A stretch of 64,000 bases of DNA from Runella zeae DSM 19591. GTDB taxonomy: Bacteria; Bacteroidota; Bacteroidia; Cytophagales; Spirosomataceae. The position numbers were made by a program, and so were the translations under genes. Shown here one piece after another: positions 41,518 to 49,392 of this stretch. The stretch spans positions 62,001 through 126,000 of the forward strand of contig NZ_KE384037.1 in the NCBI RefSeq assembly GCF_000423565.1, read 5' to 3'. The notes under the pieces are model-generated. The model was given only the letters and a program-made list of their open reading frames with translations, was not told the origin of the DNA and ran no database searches. The stretch's first letter is position 1, and every line of letters begins with the position of its first letter.

Positions 41518-42330
41518 ATGCTTGCTTTCAGATATTTGTTCAAACACACTTTTCATACGCTACGCAGCCGAGCGGGGCGGGCCTTGTTGCTTTTGTTTTG
41601 GAAATACGGACACCGTCCTCGTTATCAGACTACTAAGGTACGTTTTGGGCGTTATGAATTTGAAGTTCCAGATGCCTTTTCGTGGCTTTGGCAATATGAA
41701 GAAATCTACGTGGAAGAATTTTACAAATTTCAATCTTCCTCCTCAACCCCCGTTATTTACGATTGTGGTGCCAATGTAGGCATGAGTGTTTTGTATTTTA
41801 AAGAACTTTATCCGCAAGCTCGTATCAAGGCCTTTGAAGCAGAACCTTCGATTGCGAATTATTTAACCCAAAATCTCAAAACAAACGGCATCACTGATGT
41901 AGAGATTATTCAAAAAGCCGTTTGGAAAGATACTCATGGCGTATGGTTTGGAGAAGGTCAAGCCGACGACGCCTCTATTTACGGCGAAGGCACAAAAAAA
42001 CACATCCCTTCCGTGAGGTTGCGCGACCAGCTAGCCACCGAAACCAAAGTAGATTTCTTAAAAATCGACATCGAAGGAGCCGAAATCGAAGTCATTCCCG
42101 ACTGTGCCGATGTACTCGACCGTGTACAACATCTTTTTGTCGAATTTCACGCTTATTTAGGTCAGCCTCAGGCATTGACAAAAGTAATAGAGGTAATCGA
42201 ACAAGCCGGATTTCGTTATTATATTGATACCAATCAGCACCGCCGCTCGCCTTTTGTGAATCATCGCTACCGCAACAATGACGTCATGGATTTGCAACTG
42301 AATATTTCGGCTTGGCGGCCTCATGTCTAG
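41518..42330 (+). CDS. FkbM family methyltransferase
   Basis: 270 residues. SAM-binding motif I is VIYDCGANVGMSVLYFKELY, with the acidic FEAEPS end and later LKIDIEGAEIEVIP (post-motif conserved in FkbM). The N-terminus is hydrophobic and basic (FRYLFKHTFHTLRSRAG). FkbM enzymes O-methylate sugars, polyketides or surface glycans. A glycosyltransferase 25 bases downstream suggests methylation of a surface polysaccharide. A promoter-like element sits directly before the start. Confidence 0.9.
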   Translation: MLAFRYLFKHTFHTLRSRAGRALLLLFWKYGHRPRYQTTKVRFGRYEFEVPDAFSWLWQYEEIYVEEFYKFQSSSSTPVIYDCGANVGMSVLYFKELYPQARIKAFEAEPSIANYLTQNLKTNGITDVEIIQKAVWKDTHGVWFGEGQADDASIYGEGTKKHIPSVRLRDQLATETKVDFLKIDIEGAEIEVIPDCADVLDRVQHLFVEFHAYLGQPQALTKVIEVIEQAGFRYYIDTNQHRRSPFVNHRYRNNDVMDLQLNISAWRPHV

Positions 42331-42354
42331 CTTTTTATTCTAATCATCACCGCT

Positions 42355-43590
42355 TTGAAAGTCGTTCATGTAAGCACATATCATCGGTTTGGAGGAGCCG
42401 CTATCGCCGCTTTACGCTTGCATCACGCCCTGCGCTTAGAGGGCGTAGATTCGGCGCTACTCGTCCAAGACTCTGACCGTCCCGAAAGCCACGTAGCCGC
42501 AGTTGCTGATGGATTTTTGTCTAAAAAAATCGCTTTTGGACGCTTCGTCGCTGAGCGTCTTTACTTTTCGTTGAAAGAAAAAAACAAAAGTCTGCGTTTT
42601 CATTTCTCTCCTCTGTGGACGGGGACTGATATATCTACTCACCCTCTTATTCAAGCAGCCGACATCATCCATTTGCATTGGATTAACTTTGGATTTTTAT
42701 CTCTTCGCTCCCTAGAAAAACTATTTTCTTTAGATAAACCCGTCGTTTGGACCATGCACGATATGTCCACTTTTACGGGGGGTTGCCATTATAGTCGCGA
42801 GTGTCAGCATTATCTTACGCATTGTCGTCACTGTCCTTATCTTAAGCATCCAAGTGCTACGGATTTGTCGTACCGGGTTTTTGAAAAAAAATCACAGTTA
42901 TTCCAAAAAGCCAATCTTACGCTTGTGTCGCCAAGTGAATGGTTGGCGGATTTGGCACGGCACGCCGCCTCCACTCGGCATTTACCAGCATATGCTATTC
43001 CAAATCCTATTGACACCCAAATCTTTAAACCTAAAAATACGAAAGGTGAGTTGGGAGTAGCTCCTCACAAAAAATGGATTCTTTTTGCGGGAGTCAATAC
43101 CCAAGACCCACGCAAAGGCTTTGCTTATTTCAAAGCGGCCACTCATCTCCTCGCTGACCGTGCGCACGAATGGGGCGTTGTGGTATTTGGCAAAACCTCA
43201 CCTGAAGCCCTGAATGATTTGGGACTAGAAGTAAAATCGCTCGGAAGCTTGCCTGCCCACGAAGTTGTGAAAGTGTATCAGGCCGCCGATGTAATGGTAG
43301 TTCCTTCGCTAGAAGACAATTACCCCAATACGGTCATAGAAGCAATGGCTTGCGGCACGCCCGTGGTAGGTTTTGATACGGGTGGAATTCCAGAACAGAT
43401 TCTTCATCTTCGTACGGGCTATGTGGCGCAACTTCATTCAGCAGAAGATTTAGCGCGCGGGATTCGGTTTGTGTTAGAAAACAACAACTATGCCTCTCTC
43501 AGTGAAGAGAATGTAAAAATAGTGACCCAACGCAACGCTTTTGAAGTAGTAGCACGACAGTATCAAAGGCTCTACGACAGCTGTGTCTGA
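42355..43590 (+). CDS. GT4 family glycosyltransferase
   Basis: 411 residues from a TTG start (TTGAAAGTC), giving the usual GT4 opening KVVHVSTYHRFGGAAIAALR. The C-terminal Rossmann half carries WILFAGVNTQDPRKGFAYF, the donor-binding SLPAHEVVKVYQAADVMVVP and SLEDNYPNTVIEAMACGTPV with VVGFDTGGIPEQI, the EX7E-type site. A cysteine-rich insertion (HYSRECQHYLTHCRHCPYL) is common in this subgroup. Retaining enzyme, cytoplasmic face of the inner membrane. It follows the FkbM methyltransferase by 25 bases and both may act on one glycan. Confidence 0.9.
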   Translation: MKVVHVSTYHRFGGAAIAALRLHHALRLEGVDSALLVQDSDRPESHVAAVADGFLSKKIAFGRFVAERLYFSLKEKNKSLRFHFSPLWTGTDISTHPLIQAADIIHLHWINFGFLSLRSLEKLFSLDKPVVWTMHDMSTFTGGCHYSRECQHYLTHCRHCPYLKHPSATDLSYRVFEKKSQLFQKANLTLVSPSEWLADLARHAASTRHLPAYAIPNPIDTQIFKPKNTKGELGVAPHKKWILFAGVNTQDPRKGFAYFKAATHLLADRAHEWGVVVFGKTSPEALNDLGLEVKSLGSLPAHEVVKVYQAADVMVVPSLEDNYPNTVIEAMACGTPVVGFDTGGIPEQILHLRTGYVAQLHSAEDLARGIRFVLENNNYASLSEENVKIVTQRNAFEVVARQYQRLYDSCV

Positions 43591-43639
43591 TGATTGATTT
43601 ATCCTGTAAACTTAAAGTCAGAGACTTTATCCCTTTTTT

Positions 43640-43696
43640 GTCCCGACAGAATGTCGAGACTAGTAGTAGCTTGCCCCAAACTATCATTTGGGGCAA
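43640..43696. other. Two small inverted repeats after the GT4 gene
   Basis: GTCCCGACA/TGTCGAGAC (43640-43660; one mismatch) and TTGCCCCAAA/TTTGGGGCAA (43671-43696; perfect, 6-base loop) lie between convergent genes. There is no T run on the plus strand after the second, so they are at best weak terminators. A repeat-derived origin is possible. Confidence 0.35.
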
Positions 43697-43733
43697 AAAA
43701 TGGTGAGGCGGCTCCGACGCACAATACCTCATT

Positions 43734-44636
43734 TTATACCAATGTAAAGGGATTAATATTATATCTGTGCCAATTGATAACACGTCGATACAAACTCGGA
43801 CTAAAATAACGATACACATTTCGAATCACTGCTTGGTCGGGCAAGATAGTATCAGGAAAAACCACTGCCGTTTCATAGATTTCTCCTCCTCTTAAACTAT
43901 GCTCGTTGGTACCACTACCATCGTAGCCAATGTGCGTGATTTTGGATTTAGTGGGGTGTAAGCAGTAAGTTCCTGTTTTGTAATGATGATAAGTCCATCG
44001 TACGGCCCATGAATGTATCAAGCCTCGGCGCTGCTTGATGAGCATCGGTAGTAAGTCAGGCCCTGCTTTGGTAAATTCTCGTTTTTGGTCAGGAGACTCC
44101 AAAAAATTTGCAAAGTCCTGCACCTCCCAATCCGTTTGTTGCCAACGGTCTTTCCAAGTACCCCACCCCCAAGAACTTCCTCTCGGAATCAACAACACAT
44201 CTTTGGTATAAGAAGTTGGAATCGGAAAAGGGTAAATATAGCCCGTCACGGAGCAAATGAGCGGGTCGTTGGTATAGCGTGTAAGTGCCTGATTCATAAA
44301 CAATAGAAAATCAGAACTGCACAGCAAATCATCTTCCATTACGATGGCTTTATCATAACTCTCAAACACCTGCGACACCCCCGAAATCACTGATTTGGCT
44401 AGCCCCGAATTAGTCGTTGATTCATGAATAATAAGGTGTTTGAAACCCGTAATTTGTTTTACAAAATCCCTGACTGCTTGTACTTTTGGTAAGTCGTCAT
44501 TAGTACTTTTAGGGCCATCTACAAACACAATCAGCGTACTATCAGCCGCCAAGGGGTTTTGTTGAAGACAAGTGACGGTCTGTTGCAGGAGCGAGAGTCG
44601 ATTATAACAAAAAAGGACAACGGGTGCGAGTTCCAT
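43734..44636 (-). CDS. Glycosyltransferase (GT2-like fold)
   Basis: 300 residues from ATG 44636, seven codons inside the open frame. The family opening is APVVLFCYNRLSLLQQTVTC, with IVFVDGPKSTNDD, the metal-site region DKAIVMEDDLLCSSDFLLF, and IPRGSSWGWGTWKDRWQQTD. This matches GT-A-type transferases that add hexose to surface glycans. The N-terminus is not a signal peptide. It is convergent with the GT4 gene. Donor and acceptor unknown. Confidence 0.85.
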   Translation of the reverse strand: MELAPVVLFCYNRLSLLQQTVTCLQQNPLAADSTLIVFVDGPKSTNDDLPKVQAVRDFVKQITGFKHLIIHESTTNSGLAKSVISGVSQVFESYDKAIVMEDDLLCSSDFLLFMNQALTRYTNDPLICSVTGYIYPFPIPTSYTKDVLLIPRGSSWGWGTWKDRWQQTDWEVQDFANFLESPDQKREFTKAGPDLLPMLIKQRRGLIHSWAVRWTYHHYKTGTYCLHPTKSKITHIGYDGSGTNEHSLRGGEIYETAVVFPDTILPDQAVIRNVYRYFSPSLYRRVINWHRYNINPFTLV

Positions 44637-44660
44637 TAGAATACGATTGAGGCGCAAAGC

Positions 44661-45482
44661 CTATTGGTCGGTAGTTTTGATGGTATAGTTTTTGGTAAGC
44701 TGCCACAACAACGCCGGCGCAAAACGTTTTAGATATGTACCTAAAGTCTCCTTAAATCCTGCTATTACAATTTCGTTTTTACCTGATTTTAGGGCATTTA
44801 CCATTTTGTGAGCACATACTTCTGCCGAAATTCCATTGGCCTGATTTTGATCCATTTTACCAAAAGGCTTGCCATCTTTACCAATGGCATTAATCGAAAT
44901 GTTGGTTCTGATATAACCCGGACAAGCCACCGTTACTTGGATACCTTCCCGCCACACTTCGCCACGCAGCGCATCGAAAAAGCCTTGAATAGCATGTTTG
45001 GAAGCACTATAATAAGTGCGATAAGCGGTGCCGATTTTACCACTTACGCTACTTGTTACGAGAATTCCTCCTGATTTTTGGGCAAGCATATGAGGCAATA
45101 CTTCCCGCGTCAGCAATACCACACTTGTAAAATTAGTATCCATCAATTTCTGAAAATCAGAAGGAGCAATGTCCAGAAATTTCTCTCTTTGGCTGATTCC
45201 GGCATTGGGTACAAGTATGTCTATTTTTCCAAAATGCTGAAGTACAAGTTGAGTATATCCTTTAAAAGTATCGGGTTGGAGCATATCTATCGGCAGAAGT
45301 AAGACCCTATCTTCGGCCAAATGAAGATCTTTTTTCACGCGTTCTAGTTCTTCTTTCCGACGAGCAGATAATACCAATTTGGCTCCTTCTTTCGCAAATT
45401 CATGCGCTAAGGCCTCCCCTATTCCCGACGAAGCACCTGTTATCCACACTACTTTGTGGGTAAGGTCATTTATTTTGCTCAT
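44661..45482 (-). CDS. Short-chain dehydrogenase/reductase (SDR)
   Basis: 273 residues from ATG 45482; upstream open frame up to 45575 overlaps the promoter region of the divergent gene and is not used. NAD(P)-binding TGASSGIGEALAHEFA, NNAG-like VPNAGIS, catalytic Ser (VTSSVSGKIG) and YxxxK (YYSASKHAIQGFF) are present, defining a classical SDR. Substrate not deducible. It is divergent from the secreted outer-membrane protein gene, with 85 bases between start codons and a short palindrome there. Confidence 0.93.
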   Translation of the reverse strand: MSKINDLTHKVVWITGASSGIGEALAHEFAKEGAKLVLSARRKEELERVKKDLHLAEDRVLLLPIDMLQPDTFKGYTQLVLQHFGKIDILVPNAGISQREKFLDIAPSDFQKLMDTNFTSVVLLTREVLPHMLAQKSGGILVTSSVSGKIGTAYRTYYSASKHAIQGFFDALRGEVWREGIQVTVACPGYIRTNISINAIGKDGKPFGKMDQNQANGISAEVCAHKMVNALKSGKNEIVIAGFKETLGTYLKRFAPALLWQLTKNYTIKTTDQ

Positions 45483-45527
45483 TATTCGATTGACTTGTTG
45501 GGTGTTTGAATAATTTTTGTGCAATAT

Positions 45528-45543
45528 CGCGCATTTTTGCGCG
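45528..45543. promoter_or_regulatory. Perfect 6-bp-arm palindrome between divergent SDR and envelope genes
   Basis: CGCGCATTTTTGCGCG is a perfect inverted repeat (CGCGCA/TGCGCG, 4-base spacer) 25 bases before the ATG of the plus-strand gene and 46 bases from the SDR start. It sits where a shared regulator could act on both genes. Confidence 0.4.
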
Positions 45544-45567
45544 TTAATTCCACCAAATACATTTTTT

Positions 45568-46548
45568 ATGGCCACTTCACGTCTGTGCGTTCCTCTTTTA
45601 TTGATTGTTTTTGTATCTCAAGTTAAGGCTCAGCATTTTGCATTAAGCCGCCTTTTTTACCCCAATGTTACGCTACGTGCCGATTATATGCCCAGTGCCA
45701 ACATGGGAAACAATCAAAGTTATGGCCTCAGTCGTACTTCGTTCAACGCTCTCATTCCCCTCAGAAGTGAAGTGGATGTGTCTTTTAGTTTACGAAAAAA
45801 GTTCGATTTGCGGGCGCGGCATTTTCTGATGCTTGCCAATGCTTCCCAAATCAATCCCACTATCAACAATACCATCTCGCCCGCCAATGGCTACAAAACC
45901 GCTTCTGTGGGTGTTTTGATGCTCCAAGCAAGCCTACGCGACCGCCTGTGGATTTATGGCGGAGGCTTGGGAATTACCGAAACCAACGAAACATTTTTTA
46001 CGCCCCAACCTTTCTTTTGGGCAGGAGGTGCACGCATGAGGATATTGGGCCTACATACCCAAATCGCCTACGGGACAGCTCTGATTTTTAACCAGAAAGT
46101 AAGGTTAATTCCTATTTTTGGATTCAACAAACGTATCAATAAACAGTGGCGTGCATCGGGTCTATTGCCTTTCAGAGTAGATGTAAATCACCGCATCAAC
46201 GAATGGTTTAACATCGATATGATAGGGTCATTTGACGGCTATAGTGCTGGATTTCAACATGTAACGAGCTTAGAAAAATCCCTACGCCGCAGCAATTACC
46301 AACACGTAAAGTTTTCGGTAGCTGCCAATGCTCACTTGTTTACGGTCTTCAATGTATCATTAGAAGCCGGATTGGGTACTTTTAGACAACTTCGCACCTT
46401 CAACTCGGCCCGCGAAAACCTCGGCACCGAGCGCCCCAACATCGCACCTTTTGTAGGCGCAAGTGTGAGGTATATTTCTAGCAAATCAAAATTATCGTCG
46501 CAGTTTACCCGCAAATTAGGTCTTGGCGAAAACGGTATTAATTGGTAA
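45568..46548 (+). CDS. Secreted/outer-membrane beta protein of unknown function
   Basis: 326 residues from ATG 45568; the open frame extends upstream but the signal peptide MATSRLCVPLLLIVFVSQVK with cleavage after KAQ begins here. The mature part is Gly/Phe/Tyr-rich with alternating strands (VDVSFSLRKKFDLRARHFLM, RLWIYGGGLGITETNETFF), ending in RKLGLGENGINW, all consistent with a beta-barrel or surface beta protein. No family was recognised. Divergent from the SDR gene. Confidence 0.65.
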   Translation: MATSRLCVPLLLIVFVSQVKAQHFALSRLFYPNVTLRADYMPSANMGNNQSYGLSRTSFNALIPLRSEVDVSFSLRKKFDLRARHFLMLANASQINPTINNTISPANGYKTASVGVLMLQASLRDRLWIYGGGLGITETNETFFTPQPFFWAGGARMRILGLHTQIAYGTALIFNQKVRLIPIFGFNKRINKQWRASGLLPFRVDVNHRINEWFNIDMIGSFDGYSAGFQHVTSLEKSLRRSNYQHVKFSVAANAHLFTVFNVSLEAGLGTFRQLRTFNSARENLGTERPNIAPFVGASVRYISSKSKLSSQFTRKLGLGENGINW

Positions 46549-46551
46549 GCT

Positions 46552-47421
46552 CTAATTTCTATTGAGTTTTATTCCTAAAAAGCGAGGTGCCAGCAGAAGG
46601 TAAAGCCCGACAGCAACTACCCACTGTATCATCATGAGTGAAAAGTTGAACTCTGTAAGCATCCAAATCGTGGAGCTAGGTGCGGAGCTGCTAGGGTAGC
46701 CTACAATCAAAAATGCGTACAAGTTGTTGGTGGCATGAATCCCTAACGGCAATTCGAGCGATTCGTCGTTGAGCGTTAGTAAGGCAAAAAATAGCCCTAC
46801 TCCTATGTAGTAAATCATAGCAATGCCAAGCGAGCCTACTGCTTCTATCTCGTCGTTGAAGCTATGCGCTAGACCAAACAATACCGACGTAATCACCACG
46901 CCTGCCCACAAATTCCAAGAGCCAATGCCCTGCATCAAATAGCCTCTAAAAAACAATTCTTCAAAAGAAGTTTGAAGCGGAATCAATAATATCCCGACCA
47001 CTACGCAAGGCAAAAACTCGGCCCAATTGAGACTCAAAGTATATTTTTCGGGAAAACTAAGATAAGTCACCATCTCCACCGCTGCCGTACAGGCTACCCA
47101 AAGCCCGCCTGATTTGGCCACTCTTCCCCAATCCACGGCTGCAGTAGGGCGAATCATTGTCAAAGGATTTCGCTTATGAATGTGCTGCACAGAAAGCCAT
47201 AAGGCAATAACCGACGTCACAAAACCCAAAAGCATCATTGCCAACACTGCATACACTGGCAGACTGTCGGGCGATGATTTCCATTCTATCAAAGCCCACC
47301 CTCCCGGAATAGACCCTAAAACATTGGCTATGATGACGAGCAAAAAAACTGCCACATAAATCCCTAATTTATTATTGCCTTGCCAAGCGGCATTTATATA
47401 AGGGTTTGGATTTTTAAACAT
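46552..47421 (-). CDS. CPBP family intramembrane metalloprotease
   Basis: 289 residues and seven to eight TM helices. The active-site motifs of CPBP (Rce1-like) proteases are visible: FEELFFRGYLMQG (EExxxR), VLFGLAHSFNDE (FxxxH) and LPLGIHATNNLYAF (HxxxN). CPBP proteases process membrane peptides or act in immunity/processing roles; the substrate here is unknown. It is divergent from Hsp20, sharing an intergenic region that carries paired GACATTTTGTC motifs. A -7-like TATTTTTG (47462-47469, minus) lies upstream. Confidence 0.9.
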   Translation of the reverse strand: MFKNPNPYINAAWQGNNKLGIYVAVFLLVIIANVLGSIPGGWALIEWKSSPDSLPVYAVLAMMLLGFVTSVIALWLSVQHIHKRNPLTMIRPTAAVDWGRVAKSGGLWVACTAAVEMVTYLSFPEKYTLSLNWAEFLPCVVVGILLIPLQTSFEELFFRGYLMQGIGSWNLWAGVVITSVLFGLAHSFNDEIEAVGSLGIAMIYYIGVGLFFALLTLNDESLELPLGIHATNNLYAFLIVGYPSSSAPSSTIWMLTEFNFSLMMIQWVVAVGLYLLLAPRFLGIKLNRN

Positions 47422-47461
47422 AAGGCAAGATTCGGTTGGTTAATGATTGAGTTGTGAATGA

Positions 47462-47539
47462 CAAAAATAACAGCATAGCAGACATTTTGTCATTTTAAAA
47501 TTTTGAAACATTTTCAAAATAAGACATTTTGTCGTTTTA
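47462..47539. promoter_or_regulatory. Operator-like repeats between CPBP protease and Hsp20 genes
   Basis: GACATTTTGTCRTTTTA occurs twice as direct repeats (47481-47497 and 47523-47539); each contains the small palindrome GACA-TTT-TGTC. Between them lies a perfect 9-bp inverted repeat ATTTTGAAA/TTTCAAAAT (47500-47520). The first copy lies 11 bases upstream of the CPBP -7 element (47462-47469, minus). Hsp20 starts 187 bases beyond the second. A shared stress regulator is plausible; I do not know the matching protein family. Confidence 0.5.
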
Positions 47540-47726
47540 TTTTTTTCTTATAAAAATCTTCAAAAAATCGACAAATCACTGATTATCAACAAAATAACAA
47601 CACTTATCTCCAGTTTTCTTTATTTTTTATTGATTTCATGGTACAGAAGTTGAAGAAATAGATACGTCGCCGACAATGGCGAGAAAAAATTAAGAACTTA
47701 ATCAAAACATTAAAATAACAACAACC

Positions 47727-48158
47727 ATGGCAACTTTAGTAAAAACCAACGGAAACTTTCCTACTCTTTTCGGCAACGTATTTGGCAAAGACTTCAATGA
47801 TCTTTTTGCTCCTGCTACCTTGAGCAACTACGGCGTTCCGGCTGTTAATATTGTAGAACACAACAACGGTTTTCGTCTTGAAGTAGCAGCTCCTGGCTTG
47901 AAAAAAGAAGATTTTAAAATCAACTTAGAAAACAACGTGTTGACTATTTCGGCACAGCAAGAGCAAAAAAACGAAGAAACCACCGAAAAATACACCCGTA
48001 AGGAATTTAGCTTTGCGAGCTTCCGCAGGTCATTCACTTTGCCCAATACCGTAGATGCAGAGCAAGTAAATGCTACTTATGCCGACGGAGTCCTCAAAAT
48101 TGAACTTCCTAAAAAAGATGAAGCCAAGAAAACACCTCGTGTTATCGAAATTGGCTAA
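47727..48158 (+). CDS. Hsp20 small heat shock protein (alpha-crystallin domain)
   Basis: 143 residues, the usual Hsp20 size. ATP-independent chaperone that holds unfolding proteins. The alpha-crystallin domain runs from about residue 38 (VPAVNIVEHNNGFRLEVAAP, LKKEDFKINLENNVLTISA) through KEFSFASFRRSFTLPNTVDA to the conserved AtYaDGVLKIELPKKDE; a short N-terminal arm and the C-terminal TPRVIEIG (IXI-like motif) are present. It has a long 5' region containing repeated GACATTTTGTC motifs and is followed by a strong terminator. Confidence 0.95.
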   Translation: MATLVKTNGNFPTLFGNVFGKDFNDLFAPATLSNYGVPAVNIVEHNNGFRLEVAAPGLKKEDFKINLENNVLTISAQQEQKNEETTEKYTRKEFSFASFRRSFTLPNTVDAEQVNATYADGVLKIELPKKDEAKKTPRVIEIG

Positions 48159-48185
48159 TTCTTAAAAATGATTCCCTTCTTATCT

Positions 48186-48220
48186 AAAAAGGCCGCTTCA
48201 ACTTCTGAAGCGGCCTTTTT
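48186..48220. terminator. Bidirectional intrinsic terminator after hsp20 and proB
   Basis: Perfect 15-bp stem AAAAAGGCCGCTTCA / TGAAGCGGCCTTTTT with a 5-base loop and T runs on both sides; it serves the convergent hsp20 (plus) and proB (minus) transcripts. Confidence 0.92.
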
Positions 48221-48226
48221 AACTTT

Positions 48227-49258
48227 TTACAAAAGCACTATATCGTTGGCATTGGCGACTTCAAAATTTTGCTTTTTCAAATTGAGAAGTATCACCACCG
48301 ACGATTCTTTGGCCTTGCCCACGGCCACGGTATTGCGGTTTTCATCCACAATCTCTACGGCTTCTCCTGCTTCAAACTCCCCTTCTACTTCCGTGATTCC
48401 GACGGCCAATAAACTTTTTCGGTTTTGCAGTGCTACGGCTGCGCCAGCGTCGATTTTGAGCTTTCCTGCCACCAAGCTACCACTACCAAGCCATCGGTTG
48501 CGCGATGAAAGGGTGCTTTCTTGAGCGGCAAAGACAGTGCCCGTTTTTTCTTCAAAAGCCCGCAAAATGCCGTCCTTTTCTTTCATCCCAAAAATGATGG
48601 TTCGGATTCCCATGCGCATGGCGAGCTTGGCGAAAGTGAGCTTAGAAGTCATTCCGCCTAAACCCACACTCGATTTGTCGGTACGCGCATATTTAAACAC
48701 ATCCTTGACCTGCTCTACTTGAGGGATAATCTGCCCTTGGTCGTCCATCAATCCTCCCACCGACGTACAAAGCATGAGCGTATCGGCCCCAAACCCTACG
48801 GCAATGAGTGTCGCAAGTTCGTCATTGTCCGAAAATTTAAGCTCAAGACTGCTCACTACATCGTTTTCGTTGACAATGGGGATAATGCCGTTTTCCCACA
48901 ATTCTTGAAATGTTTCTTTCATTTGCAAAAATTGGTCACGATTGGCAAAATGCCCACGTTCACAAAGGCTTTGTGCCACGGGGATTTCGTAGGGGGCAAA
49001 AAATTGGGCGTATTTGTTGAGCAAAAGTAAATTACCAATCGCAGCTGCTGCTTTTCGTTGGGCTATTTCGCCCGCATAATTGCGGATATACTGTTTTCCT
49101 GCCGCCACTGCCCCCGACGACACTATCACTACATGGTAATCATTGTAAAGCTGCGCCACTTGACGCGCTATCTCGACCATTACCAAGGGGTTGAGTTCAC
49201 CGTTGGGTTTGGTAATAGCCGCACTTCCAAATTTAATAACTAAGATGGGTTTTGACAT
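48227..49258 (-). CDS. proB: Glutamate 5-kinase
   Basis: 343 residues. First step of proline synthesis, phosphorylating glutamate with ATP. The amino-acid-kinase domain (about 1-250) shows ILVIKFGSAAITKPNGEL, VIVSSGAVAAGKQYI, IPIVNENDVVSSLELKFSDN, DTLMLCTSVGGLMDDQGQI and the active-site VGLGGMTSKLTFAKLAM; the short C-terminal PUA-like domain follows (about 265-343). It is preceded by an exact consensus promoter and ends in a terminator shared with hsp20. The proA gene is not in this window. Confidence 0.94.
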   Translation of the reverse strand: MSKPILVIKFGSAAITKPNGELNPLVMVEIARQVAQLYNDYHVVIVSSGAVAAGKQYIRNYAGEIAQRKAAAAIGNLLLLNKYAQFFAPYEIPVAQSLCERGHFANRDQFLQMKETFQELWENGIIPIVNENDVVSSLELKFSDNDELATLIAVGFGADTLMLCTSVGGLMDDQGQIIPQVEQVKDVFKYARTDKSSVGLGGMTSKLTFAKLAMRMGIRTIIFGMKEKDGILRAFEEKTGTVFAAQESTLSSRNRWLGSGSLVAGKLKIDAGAAVALQNRKSLLAVGITEVEGEFEAGEAVEIVDENRNTVAVGKAKESSVVILLNLKKQNFEVANANDIVLL

Positions 49259-49276
49259 GTATCATAATCTTTGCGG

Positions 49277-49306
49277 CAAAGTTACAAAGGCAAGGGGCAT
49301 CGACAA
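49277..49306 (-). promoter_or_regulatory. proB promoter
   Basis: On the minus strand: TTG (49304-49306), a 19-base spacer, TAACTTTG (49277-49284). It has the same sequence core and spacing as the aroA promoter and fits the Bacteroidota TTG-N17-23-TAnnTTTG rule. The leader before ATG 49258 would be only about 12 bases. Confidence 0.7.
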
Positions 49307-49326
49307 ATTTCCCTTGCTTTGAACAA

Positions 49327-49375
49327 AAAAATACCTCGGTCATTCAGAAGTTAAACCTGAATGCCGAGGTATTTT
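49327..49375 (-). terminator. Terminator of the susD transcript
   Basis: On the minus strand, AAAATACCTCGG...CTGAATG-type arms (CATTCAG/CTGAATG plus ACCTCGG/CCGAGGT, one bulged base) form a long stem (49327-49348 with 49357-49375), followed by TTTTTTTG. It lies 17 bases downstream of the susD stop. Confidence 0.85.
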
Positions 49376-49392
49376 ATTGTTCTTACTTTCTC

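Noticed and set aside
40870-41556. The longer 228-residue version of the Uma2 protein
   Set aside because: The extra N-terminal residues would overlap the divergent FkbM gene and its promoter; ATG 41454 fits the family start.
43640-43696. Strong terminator after the GT4 gene
   Set aside because: The stems are followed by an A run rather than a T run on the plus strand, so termination there is not supported.
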